Notes under the pieces: model-generated
The model's input: the letters and a program-made list of their open reading frames with translations, nothing else
The model's database searches: none
Told to the model about the DNA's origin: nothing
Assembly: GCA_019136395.1 (NCBI GenBank)
Contig: JAGVUH010000540.1
Span: 1-5,515, forward strand
Length of the DNA: 5,515 nt
Reading direction: 5' to 3'
Origin: Gammaproteobacteria bacterium
GTDB taxonomy: Bacteria > Pseudomonadota > Gammaproteobacteria > Chromatiales > Chromatiaceae
Position numbers and translations under genes: made by a program
In this document: one piece after another, positions 1 to 4,854 of the stretch
Layout: every line of letters begins with the position of its first letter
How positions within the stretch are numbered: the first letter of the stretch is position 1

Positions 1-246
1 GCCAAAGCGGACCAGGCCGAGGGCGCCGCGGGTGGAGCGGATGGGTGAGCTGTCCCGGGTCAGCATGTCGAGGCGGATGAAGAGGTAGCCCGGGAAGAGG
101 GGCTCGATGACTTCGTGCCAGCGCCCGCGCCGCCGTCGGGCGGCCTTGACCCGAGGGAGGAAGGTGTGGAACCCCTGACGTTGGAGGTTTTCCTCGGCCA
201 GTTGCTCGTCACGAGCCTTGGTGTGAACTGCGTACCAATGTTCCAT
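1..246 (-). CDS. rfaH: RfaH-type transcription antiterminator, N-terminal part (runs off the left edge)
   Basis: The first 82 codons of a NusG-family protein are visible, starting at ATG 246 with MEHWYAVHTKARDEQLAEEN. This is the NGN domain: a WYAVHTK opening strand, a helix with E-L-A-E-E-N-L, then EPLFPGYLF at residues 48-56 and IRSTRGALGLVRFG at 69-82. From memory, E. coli RfaH has EPLFPNYLF and ATRGVSHFVRFG at the equivalent places, which favours RfaH over housekeeping NusG. RfaH binds RNA polymerase at ops sites and lets it read through long operons such as those for lipopolysaccharide, capsule and secretion. The C-terminal KOW domain lies outside the window, so its integrity cannot be judged. 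No strong Shine-Dalgarno sequence is visible. The 154-bp gap to the upstream prs-like gene leaves co-transcription open. Confidence 0.87.
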   Translation of the reverse strand, partial: MEHWYAVHTKARDEQLAEENLQRQGFHTFLPRVKAARRRRGRWHEVIEPLFPGYLFIRLDMLTRDSSPIRSTRGALGLVRFG

Positions 247-400
247 CGTGGATCTACTGACTCGCCTCAATCCGGGTTAGCGAAGACTCGTCTAGGAAAA
301 AAGCGATGACTGCTGGTGGAAAAGATCCCGACGAAGGTACCAGAAGGTCAGGGGACAGGCTAGCCGGCGAAGCAAGGCATGACCAGGCGGTAGCTGGCTG
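247..400. other. Spacer between the prs-like pseudogene and rfaH
   Basis: On the minus strand this 154-bp spacer follows the prs-like stop and leads into rfaH. A T6 run (complement of 296-301) is not preceded by a convincing hairpin, so I do not call a terminator. The 8-bp palindrome GGCTAGCC (359-366) and two CGAGTC copies near 253-291 are the only short repeats noted. An rfaH promoter is expected here, but no good hexamer pair is visible. Confidence 0.35.
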
Positions 401-1227
401 TCAGATGGCCATGCCGTCCCGCGCGGCGTCAGGCCGGGTCAGGGCCCGCGCCAGTAGAGGCGCCAATTCCAGACGGTTGGTCGGGTGGGGGATGCTGTCG
501 GTGCTCCAGACATGGGACACCCCAGCCTGGCGCAGCCGCTCCAGGGTGCCCTCCAGGAAGAGGGCGTGGGTGACCAGCACCGAGAGGGTAGCGGGGCGGG
601 TCTTGGCCAGGGCGTCGACGGCGGCCTCCAGGGTGCGGCCGGTGCTGGCGACATCGTCCACCAGGACCAGGTGGCGACCCGGTGGGGGCGGATCGGGAAA
701 ATGGACCTCGACCTCGCGGTCGCCGTGGCGGACCTTGGCTCCGATCCGGTACGCGAGGCCAGCGTGGACGGCGATGGCGGCCACCCACTGCTGGGCCTCT
801 TCATCCGGGCCGATGAGGACCGGGGCCTCCAGTTCGCGGGCCAGGAAGTCCGCCATCAGGGGGGCGGCGGTCAGGCACTGGGGCCGATGATGGGCTGGCT
901 GATGGCCTCGCCGGGGTTGAAGGCCTTGTCCTGGCGCATGTAGCACAGGTAGGGGGCGACCAGGGTCAGGTGCCGCGCCCCCAGTTCGCGGGCGGCGCTG
1001 GCGGTCAGGGCGAGTTCGATGAGCTTGTCGTTGGGGTGATCCAGGCTACGGCACAGGATGAGCCGCTCGCCCAGGCCGGCGGGGAGGCGCACCCGGCTCT
1101 CGCCGTCCGGGAAGCGATGGACCTCGACCTCGGCGTAGGGCAGGCCGGCGGCGGCGGCCAGGCGGCGGGCGGGTTCCCGGTAGTCCGGGAAGCCGAGGAC
1201 GAGGTTTGAGTGAGAGTTCAGGTTCAC
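401..1227 (-). pseudogene. Ribose-phosphate pyrophosphokinase-like protein, broken by internal deletion and frameshift
   Basis: Two reading frames together make a divergent PRPP synthetase (prs-like), an enzyme family that makes PRPP from ribose-5-phosphate and ATP. The first frame (1227 to 871, 118 aa, GTG start) has RFPDGESRVRL, SLDHPNDKLIEL, APYLCYMRQDKAFNPGEAIS and QPIIG, then stops. The second frame (about 878 to 401, roughly 159 aa) resumes with LTAAPLMADFL, GPDEEAQQWV, the PRPP-binding loop VLVDDVASTGRTL and WSTDSIPHPTNRL. The segment between QPIIG and LTAAP is missing. In the family it holds about 30-35 residues, including the VDxHLHR-type substrate/metal-binding motif. The two halves total about 273 residues against the usual 300-320. 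The frame relation implies a net loss of 1 modulo 3. The GTG start is preferred over ATG 1266 because AAGG precedes it by 7 nt and family similarity starts there. Either a real pseudogene or an assembly error; the gene is probably a paralogue of the housekeeping Prs. Confidence 0.82.
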
Positions 1228-1359
1228 GCGCTTACCTTGTTGATGCCCAGCCCGATGGGTGCTCATTCCGGAGGAGATGCCGATTATTTTTCGGCGCCTC
1301 CCATCATGGCCAGTTGCTGATCAAAGCCAGATGCCGACGGGTGACAGGCATGCCCGAGG

Positions 1360-2928
1360 TCAGGTCCGGCTCCGGACGCGGATGGGCACGCGCCAGTGGT
1401 TGGTCCCCGCCCCATGGTCGCCAAGGGGCTCGGCAATAGCATAGCCCGAGTCCTGGCCAGCCAGGGCGCGGGCGAAGCGATAATCGGCAGGGAAGCGGGC
1501 ATAGATGGCATAGAGGGTCTCGCCCTGACGCACCGGGTCGCCCAGCTTGCGGTGCAGTTCGACCCCGGCCCCGGGGTCCAGAGGGGCACCCGCCAGGCGG
1601 GCGATGCGGGCGATCTGGAAGTTGTCGATGGCGGTGACCACGCCATCCACCGGCGCGGGGATCTCATGGCGCAGGCCGCCCAGGGCCGGGGGCTCCGGGT
1701 TGGCGCCCTGAGCGGCGATGATGGCGCGCAGCTTGGCCGCGGCGCGGCCGGACTCCAGGATCTCCCGGGCCAGGGCCTGGCCGGTGCCTCCGCGCACGGC
1801 GGGGTCGAACTCCAGGATCTGGCCGGCCAGCAGCAGGGACTTGTCGCGCAGGTCCGCCGGGGCGGTCGGGTCGTTGTCGAGGACGGCCATGACATCCCGG
1901 GCCTCCAGCACGGGACCAATACCGCGGCCGATGGGCTGACTGCCGTCGGTGAGCAGCACCTCCAAGTGCAGGCCCAGGCTGTCGCCCACGTATTCGAAGA
2001 GTTTGCGCAGGCGCAGGGCATCCTGGTGATGGCGCACCTTGGCCGTGGGTCCCACCGGGATGTCGATGAGGAGATGGGTCGAGCCGGCGGCGAGCTTCTT
2101 CGCCAGGATCGAGGCGACCATCTGCCCCGGGGAGTCCAGGGACAGGGGCCGCTCCACCGAGATGAGGACGTCGTCCGCCGGGGCCAGGCGGGCGGTCCCC
2201 CCCCAGGCCAGGCAGCCGCGCTCGCGGTGGACGATGTCGTGGAGCTGATCCGGCGACAGGTCGACCCGGGCCAGGACCTCCATGGTGTCGGCGGTGCCGG
2301 CGGGGGAGGTGATGGCGCGGCTGGAGGTCTTGGGGATCAGCAGGCCGTGGGCGGCAACGATGGGCATGACGATGAGGGTGGTGCGGTTACCCGGCACCCC
2401 GCCGATGCAGTGCTTGTCCGCCACCAGGTCGGCGCCCCAGTCCAGGCGCTCGCCGCTCTCCACCATGGCCTGGGTCAGGTAGAGGACCTCCTCGCGCTCC
2501 AGCCCCACCTGGGCGCAGGCGACGATGAAGGCCGACATCTCGATCTTGGAATAACGGTTGTTGACGATGTCCCGGGCGATGTCGGCGTATTCCCAGGCCT
2601 GGAGGCGCTCGCCGCGGATCTTGCGATGGACGGCGCCCAGGGAGGCCGGCGGCTGGGCCTGGCTGACGGTGACCGGTGAGCCCTCGGGGACGCCGATCTG
2701 GGCGAAGGCCTGCTCGGACAGGCCCAGCTCATCCGGGCCGACGATGGCCACGTCGTCCACCACGTTGAGGACCGCCAGCACCGGCATGGCCCCGCGCCCG
2801 GCCAGGACCTCCACCTTGGCCAGGGCCTGGAAGCCCTCGCTGCGGTAGTGCGGACAATCCCGATGGAGGAAGGCCACGTTCTCGCGGTAGGTGTCGATGG
2901 CGATGCGCCTGAGTTTGAGGGTGTCCAT
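1360..2928 (-). CDS. AMP phosphorylase / thymidine phosphorylase family protein
   Basis: A 522-residue protein of the pyrimidine-nucleoside/AMP phosphorylase family. These enzymes split a nucleoside (or, in archaeal AMPpase, a nucleoside 5'-monophosphate) with phosphate, giving free base and ribose-1-phosphate (or ribose-1,5-bisphosphate). An N-terminal extension (1-100) precedes the helical domain. The phosphate-binding motif is [14 protein letters not shown] at 171-184, and [22 protein letters not shown] spans 198-219. VPGNRTT and [12 protein letters not shown] match the archaeal AMPpase branch rather than E. coli DeoA, which has KHSTGGVGD and GHTGGTLDKLES. A cysteine replaces the usual serine after KH. 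The C-terminal domain has the [11 protein letters not shown] and [20 protein letters not shown] lipoyl-like strands of the family. ATG 2928 is the only reasonable start, although no clear Shine-Dalgarno is seen. The prs-like pseudogene follows 132 bp downstream on the same strand. Whether the substrate is a nucleoside or an NMP cannot be settled from sequence. Confidence 0.9.
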   Translation of the reverse strand: MDTLKLRRIAIDTYRENVAFLHRDCPHYRSEGFQALAKVEVLAGRGAMPVLAVLNVVDDVAIVGPDELGLSEQAFAQIGVPEGSPVTVSQAQPPASLGAVHRKIRGERLQAWEYADIARDIVNNRYSKIEMSAFIVACAQVGLEREEVLYLTQAMVESGERLDWGADLVADKHCIGGVPGNRTTLIVMPIVAAHGLLIPKTSSRAITSPAGTADTMEVLARVDLSPDQLHDIVHRERGCLAWGGTARLAPADDVLISVERPLSLDSPGQMVASILAKKLAAGSTHLLIDIPVGPTAKVRHHQDALRLRKLFEYVGDSLGLHLEVLLTDGSQPIGRGIGPVLEARDVMAVLDNDPTAPADLRDKSLLLAGQILEFDPAVRGGTGQALAREILESGRAAAKLRAIIAAQGANPEPPALGGLRHEIPAPVDGVVTAIDNFQIARIARLAGAPLDPGAGVELHRKLGDPVRQGETLYAIYARFPADYRFARALAGQDSGYAIAEPLGDHGAGTNHWRVPIRVRSRT

Positions 2929-3104
2929 CCGCGTCGATTGCTGGTGAGTGAGATCCGGGAAAACCGAACCGCTTCCTGTATATTTTACCCCTTAGCGGCT
3001 TGGCGGGCTGGCGGCGGAATTTAGGTCGGGCCCCTGGGCCGGGAACGCGGACCATGGCGGTGCCGGGTAGCCGGCATCCCTTAATCATCACCGGAGATCT
3101 GAGC
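2929..3104. other. Divergent intergenic region between the phosphorylase and the DUF302 gene
   Basis: This 176-bp spacer separates two divergent genes and must carry both promoters. The only AT-rich patch is near 2977-2988. It offers TATATT (2979-2984) as a plus-strand -10 candidate and TAAAAT (2987-2982) as a minus-strand one, but neither has a recognisable -35 at 16-18 bp. A perfect 6-bp dyad, TGCCGG-GTAG-CCGGCA, sits at 3061-3076 in the presumed DUF302 leader. No terminator, RNA gene or operator of a known family was recognised. Confidence 0.4.
3093..3096 (+). promoter_or_regulatory. Ribosome binding site of the DUF302 gene
   Basis: GGAG lies 8 nt before ATG 3105. It decides the start: the open frame extends back to a TTG near 3000, but nothing upstream of 3105 resembles the family and no better ribosome binding site is present there. 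Confidence 0.7.
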
Positions 3105-3494
3105 ATGTATGTCTTTGGCGTCGTCATCAAGGCCCCCCATGAGCAAGCACTGGCCAGGGTCAAGGAGGCCCTGGGCGCCGAAAAGCTGGGCCTGGTCAGC
3201 GAGGTGAACGTGAGCGGGATCCTCAAGGCCAAGCTGGGGGAGGAGATCAGTGACTACTGCATCCTGGGCGCCTGCGCCCCGGCCCTGGCCAGCCGCGTGA
3301 TCGCGGCCCAGCCCGCCACGGGTGCCTTGCTGCCCTGCAACGTGGTGGTGCGGGCCCTGGACGCGGCCAGCACCGCCGTCGATTTCATGGACCCGGTGAC
3401 GGTCCTGGGCCTGGCCGGGGTGCCGGCGGTCGACGCCATCGCCGCAGAGGTCCGGACGGTGCTGGAACGGGTCCGCGACCGGCTGACTGCCTGA
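3105..3494 (+). CDS. DUF302 domain-containing protein
   Basis: A 129-residue single-domain protein. The DUF302 signature is clear in the middle: a strand-helix opening (MYVFGVVIKAPHEQALARVK), then KAKLGEEISDYCILGACAPA at about 41-60, ALASRVIAAQPATGALLPCN at about 60-79 and VVVRALD after it. The family pattern is roughly LG-x(n)-Y-x-ILGAC-P-A-x(n)-GxLLPCNVVV, and two of its conserved cysteines are visible at 57 and 78. DUF302 proteins are small alpha/beta proteins of unknown biochemical function, often found near sulfur-oxidation and redox genes. No signal peptide or membrane segment is seen, so it should be cytoplasmic. The 73-aa gene follows 41 bp downstream and is likely in the same transcript. 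The family call is firm but the role is unknown. Confidence 0.88.
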   Translation: MYVFGVVIKAPHEQALARVKEALGAEKLGLVSEVNVSGILKAKLGEEISDYCILGACAPALASRVIAAQPATGALLPCNVVVRALDAASTAVDFMDPVTVLGLAGVPAVDAIAAEVRTVLERVRDRLTA

Positions 3495-3523
3495 GGCCTG
3501 ACTCCGATGCGCCCGCGATCCCC

Positions 3524-3530
3524 GAGGGGG
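3524..3530 (+). promoter_or_regulatory. Ribosome binding site of the 73-aa gene
   Basis: GAGGGGG ends 5 nt before ATG 3536. It is a strong purine-rich Shine-Dalgarno and supports translation of the small downstream frame. Confidence 0.6.
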
Positions 3531-3535
3531 ACCCC

Positions 3536-3757
3536 ATGAGACGTGGCATCCACCTGCGACAACTCAGAAACCGGGACCTGACCGTCCTCGGCGTCGCCGC
3601 CGGGCGGGTGCCGGAACCCGAGGCCCTGGCTGGCCACCCTAGCCTGCTGGAGGTGGACCCGGCCCTGGGGCGGCGGGTGGAGGCGCTGCGGACCGAACTG
3701 GAGGAGGTGCTGGCGATCCTGGCCGACGCCCTGGCGGCGGTGGGCAAGGAATCCTAG
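3536..3757 (+). CDS. Hypothetical 73-aa protein downstream of DUF302
   Basis: A small frame starting MRRGIHLRQLRNRDLTVLGV and ending in a helix-rich tail, ALGRRVEALRTELEEVLAIL (about residues 43-62) followed by ADALAAVGKES. The N-terminus is basic and the C-terminal half is an amphipathic, leucine-spaced helix that could form a short coiled coil or a dimer interface. There is no signal peptide, membrane span or metal motif. I do not recognise the family. Support for a real gene: a strong ribosome binding site 5 nt upstream, the same strand as DUF302 with only a 41-bp gap, and G/C-rich third positions consistent with the neighbours. Its placement suggests co-expression with DUF302, possibly as a partner, but that is inference. 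Confidence 0.6.
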   Translation: MRRGIHLRQLRNRDLTVLGVAAGRVPEPEALAGHPSLLEVDPALGRRVEALRTELEEVLAILADALAAVGKES

Positions 3758-3820
3758 GCCGTCCCGCGCGCCTCACCCCATTCCACGCCGGTAACGCCAG
3801 GGAGCCTGCTCTCCCCCCCC

Positions 3821-3862
3821 AAAAAAAAGACCGCTAGAGGGGGTGTGTTGCCACCCTAGCGG
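3821..3862 (-). terminator. Rho-independent terminator, minus strand
   Basis: On the minus strand a hairpin is followed at once by TC and eight T. The outer stem is CCGCTAG/CTAGCGG (3856-3862 with 3831-3837). The inner stem is GGTG/CACC (3852-3855 with 3842-3845), with a 4-nt bulge and a 6-nt loop. The T-run corresponds to A8 at 3821-3828. On the plus strand no T-run follows the hairpin, so it is directional. No minus-strand protein gene lies upstream of it: the next annotated gene to the right is ompR on the other strand. Confidence 0.8.
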
Positions 3863-3913
3863 CCCAACTGGCTTGCTGCCCAGAAAGCCCTCAACTGCTT
3901 AAAATAATCCGGG

Positions 3914-3934
3914 TTTACCACAACCGGTGGTAAA
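3914..3934. repeat. Perfect 8-bp inverted repeat, TTTACCAC-N5-GTGGTAAA
   Basis: TTTACCAC (3914-3921) and GTGGTAAA (3927-3934) flank the 5-nt spacer AACCG. In DNA it could be an operator for a dimeric regulator. In the candidate minus-strand RNA it would be an 8-bp hairpin with a 5-nt loop. The sequence cannot tell these apart. Confidence 0.65.
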
Positions 3935-3955
3935 ACGGCTTCATGCCGCTATCCC

Positions 3956-3999
3956 AAGTGTAATGACCTATGCGTTATTTAGTATTTCGGGATACACTT
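3956..3999. repeat. 7-bp inverted repeat AAGTGTA ... TACACTT
   Basis: AAGTGTA (3956-3962) and TACACTT (3993-3999) are perfect complements across a 30-nt spacer. ATCCC (3951-3955) and GGGAT (3989-3993) are also complementary but overlap the same right arm, so the two pairings exclude each other. The repeat spans both promoter candidates. Confidence 0.4.
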
Positions 4000-4004
4000 A
4001 TATT
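3975..4004 (+). promoter_or_regulatory. Candidate ompR-envZ promoter
   Basis: TATATT (3999-4004) matches five of six positions of the sigma-70 -10 consensus. TTATTT (3975-3980) is a poor -35 at 18-bp spacing. Transcription would start near 4011 and leave a leader of about 100 nt. The weak -35 is compatible with activation by a regulator. The site overlaps the candidate minus-strand promoter. Confidence 0.35.
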
Positions 4005-4008
4005 GTAA
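3979..4008 (-). promoter_or_regulatory. Candidate promoter of the minus-strand small RNA
   Basis: On the minus strand TTACAA (4008-4003) and TACTAA (3984-3979) are spaced by 18 bp. Both are moderate matches only. The element lies about 150 nt upstream of the orphan terminator and shares bases with the candidate ompR promoter, so the two would compete. Confidence 0.3.
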
Positions 4009-4096
4009 CAAATCGTTATTTCAGGCCCACGCCTGGCCGCCAAGCCCGCGGCCAACGATGCCGCCCCCCGCGTGGATCGGGACCCCTTCCTTAACC

Positions 4097-4101
4097 AGAG
4101 G
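4097..4101 (+). promoter_or_regulatory. Ribosome binding site that fixes the ompR start
   Basis: AGAGG lies 9 nt before GTG 4111. The earlier in-frame GTG at 4072 has only C-rich sequence before it and would add 13 residues absent from E. coli OmpR. The site therefore favours 4111. Confidence 0.6.
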
Positions 4102-4110
4102 CCACCACCC

Positions 4111-4854
4111 GTGATCAAGGACCCACCCATACGCCTCCTGATCGTGGATGATGACGAGCGAATCCGCTCCCTCTTGACCCGTTACCTGACCCAGGAAGGC
4201 TTCGCCGTCGCGGGGGTGGAAGACGGCGCCGCCATGGATGAGTGGCTGGCCCACAACCCGGTGGACCTGGTGATCCTCGACCTGATGCTGCCCGGCGAGG
4301 ACGGGCTTGCCGTGGTCCGCCGGCTGCGGCGGGGCTCGTCCCTGCCCATCCTCATGCTCTCGGCCCGGGGGGACGATATCGACCGCATCGTGGGCCTGGA
4401 GGTCGGCGCCGACGACTATCTGGCCAAGCCCTTCAACCCCCGCGAACTCCTGGCCCGCATCCGCGCCATCCTGCGCCGCCGCTGTCCGCGGGACCAACAG
4501 GAGGAAGCGGAGCCCGCGGCGGGGCCGGTCCTGACCTTTGGCCCCTATCGCCTCGATCCCCAGCGGCGGGAGTTGTCCAGCGATCTGGGCCCCGTCCCCC
4601 TGACCAGCAGCGAATACGACCTCCTCCAGGTCTTTCTCGCCCACCCCAACCAGGTGCTGAATCGTGATCAGCTCCTGGATCTGTTGCGGGGGTACGAGCG
4701 CTCGCCCTTCGACCGCAGCATCGACGTCCTGGTGGCGCGGCTGCGGGCCAAGATCGAGCCGGACACCAAACATCCCGCCTACATCCGCACCGTCTGGGGC
4801 AAGGGCTACCTCTTCACCCCCCAGATCCTCCCGGCCAACCCCGCGGCCGACTGA
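4111..4854 (+). CDS. ompR: OmpR-family response regulator OmpR
   Basis: A 247-residue response regulator (E. coli OmpR is 239), the DNA-binding output of the EnvZ osmosensing pair. The receiver domain (about 7-122) has acidic residues D13-D15 (LIVDDDERIR), phosphoacceptor D57 in LDLMLPGEDG, switch S84 in MLSARGDD, and K106 in the KPFNPRELLARIRAIL stretch. VDRIVGLE-like and GADDY motifs match OmpR closely, with DRIVGLEVGADDY here. A short linker leads to the winged-helix domain (about 140-240): VPLTSSEYDLL, HPNQVLNRDQLLDL, DRSIDVLVARLRAKIEPD and YIRTVWGKGYLF. Start GTG 4111 is chosen for its ribosome binding site and family length; GTG 4072 is the alternative and would give 260 aa. The stop overlaps the envZ start by one base (TGATG), so the two are translationally coupled. 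Confidence 0.93.
   Translation: MIKDPPIRLLIVDDDERIRSLLTRYLTQEGFAVAGVEDGAAMDEWLAHNPVDLVILDLMLPGEDGLAVVRRLRRGSSLPILMLSARGDDIDRIVGLEVGADDYLAKPFNPRELLARIRAILRRRCPRDQQEEAEPAAGPVLTFGPYRLDPQRRELSSDLGPVPLTSSEYDLLQVFLAHPNQVLNRDQLLDLLRGYERSPFDRSIDVLVARLRAKIEPDTKHPAYIRTVWGKGYLFTPQILPANPAAD

Larger units (their letters stand above)
3821..3972 (-). ncRNA. Candidate small RNA divergent from ompR
   Basis: A strong orphan terminator ends this stretch, and successive hairpins precede it on the minus strand: CGGC/GCCG (3948-3945 with 3939-3936), TTTACCAC/GTGGTAAA (3934-3914), GGCTT/AAGCC (3889-3870), then the terminator stem. A promoter-like pair sits upstream on the same strand: TTACAA (4008-4003) and TACTAA (3984-3979) with 18-bp spacing, which would start transcription near 3972. 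Structure plus terminator with a T8 tail is the usual architecture of an Hfq-type sRNA. I do not recognise a named family. The 5' end is a guess; the 3' end is well supported. The alternative is a terminator that only limits antisense transcription from ompR. Confidence 0.45.
3758..4110. other. AT-rich, dyad-rich intergenic island between the DUF302 operon and ompR
   Basis: These 353 bp carry no credible protein-coding gene. The left part has a C8-A8 homopolymer junction (3813-3828) followed by a hairpin. The centre (about 3895-4020) is much richer in A/T than the flanking genes and holds several dyads and overlapping promoter-like hexamers on both strands. The right part (4022-4054) is GC-rich and would form two adjacent hairpins in the ompR leader: CAGGC-CCAC-GCCTG (4022-4035) and TGGCCGC-loop-GCGGCCA (4034-4054). 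They share two bases, so they compete slightly. Plus-strand transcripts from the DUF302 operon have no obvious intrinsic terminator here, because nothing T-rich follows the hairpin on that strand. Confidence 0.6.

Noticed and set aside
306..943. Plus-strand frames opposite the prs-like pseudogene
   Set aside because: Arg/Ser/Gly-rich translations without motifs; both halves of the minus strand match the PRPP synthetase family.
1264..1266. ATG 1266 as start of the prs-like gene
   Set aside because: No Shine-Dalgarno precedes it and the extra 13 residues do not resemble the family; GTG 1227 has AAGG upstream.
1279..1295. GCCGA-TTATTTT-TCGGC dyad as a terminator between the phosphorylase and the prs-like gene
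   Set aside because: The stem is only 5 bp and no T-run follows it on the minus strand.
1396..2679. Long plus-strand open frame (427 aa) opposite the phosphorylase
   Set aside because: Composition is Gly/Asp/Gln/Val-rich with no domain, and the opposite strand carries clear family motifs. It is an antisense shadow typical of high-GC DNA.
3831..3862. Plus-strand terminator for the DUF302 operon
   Set aside because: The hairpin is followed on the plus strand by CCCAACTGGC with no T-run; only the minus strand has the U-tract.
4072..4074. GTG 4072 as the ompR start
   Set aside because: The sequence before it is C-rich without a ribosome binding site, and it adds 13 proline-rich residues beyond the E. 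coli family N-terminus. Not fully excluded.
4021..4773. Minus-strand open frame (250 aa) opposite ompR, which could have supplied the gene for the orphan terminator
   Set aside because: It is the complement of the OmpR coding sequence with low-complexity, motif-free translation; its stop lies about 160 bp before the terminator and no ribosome binding site supports it.
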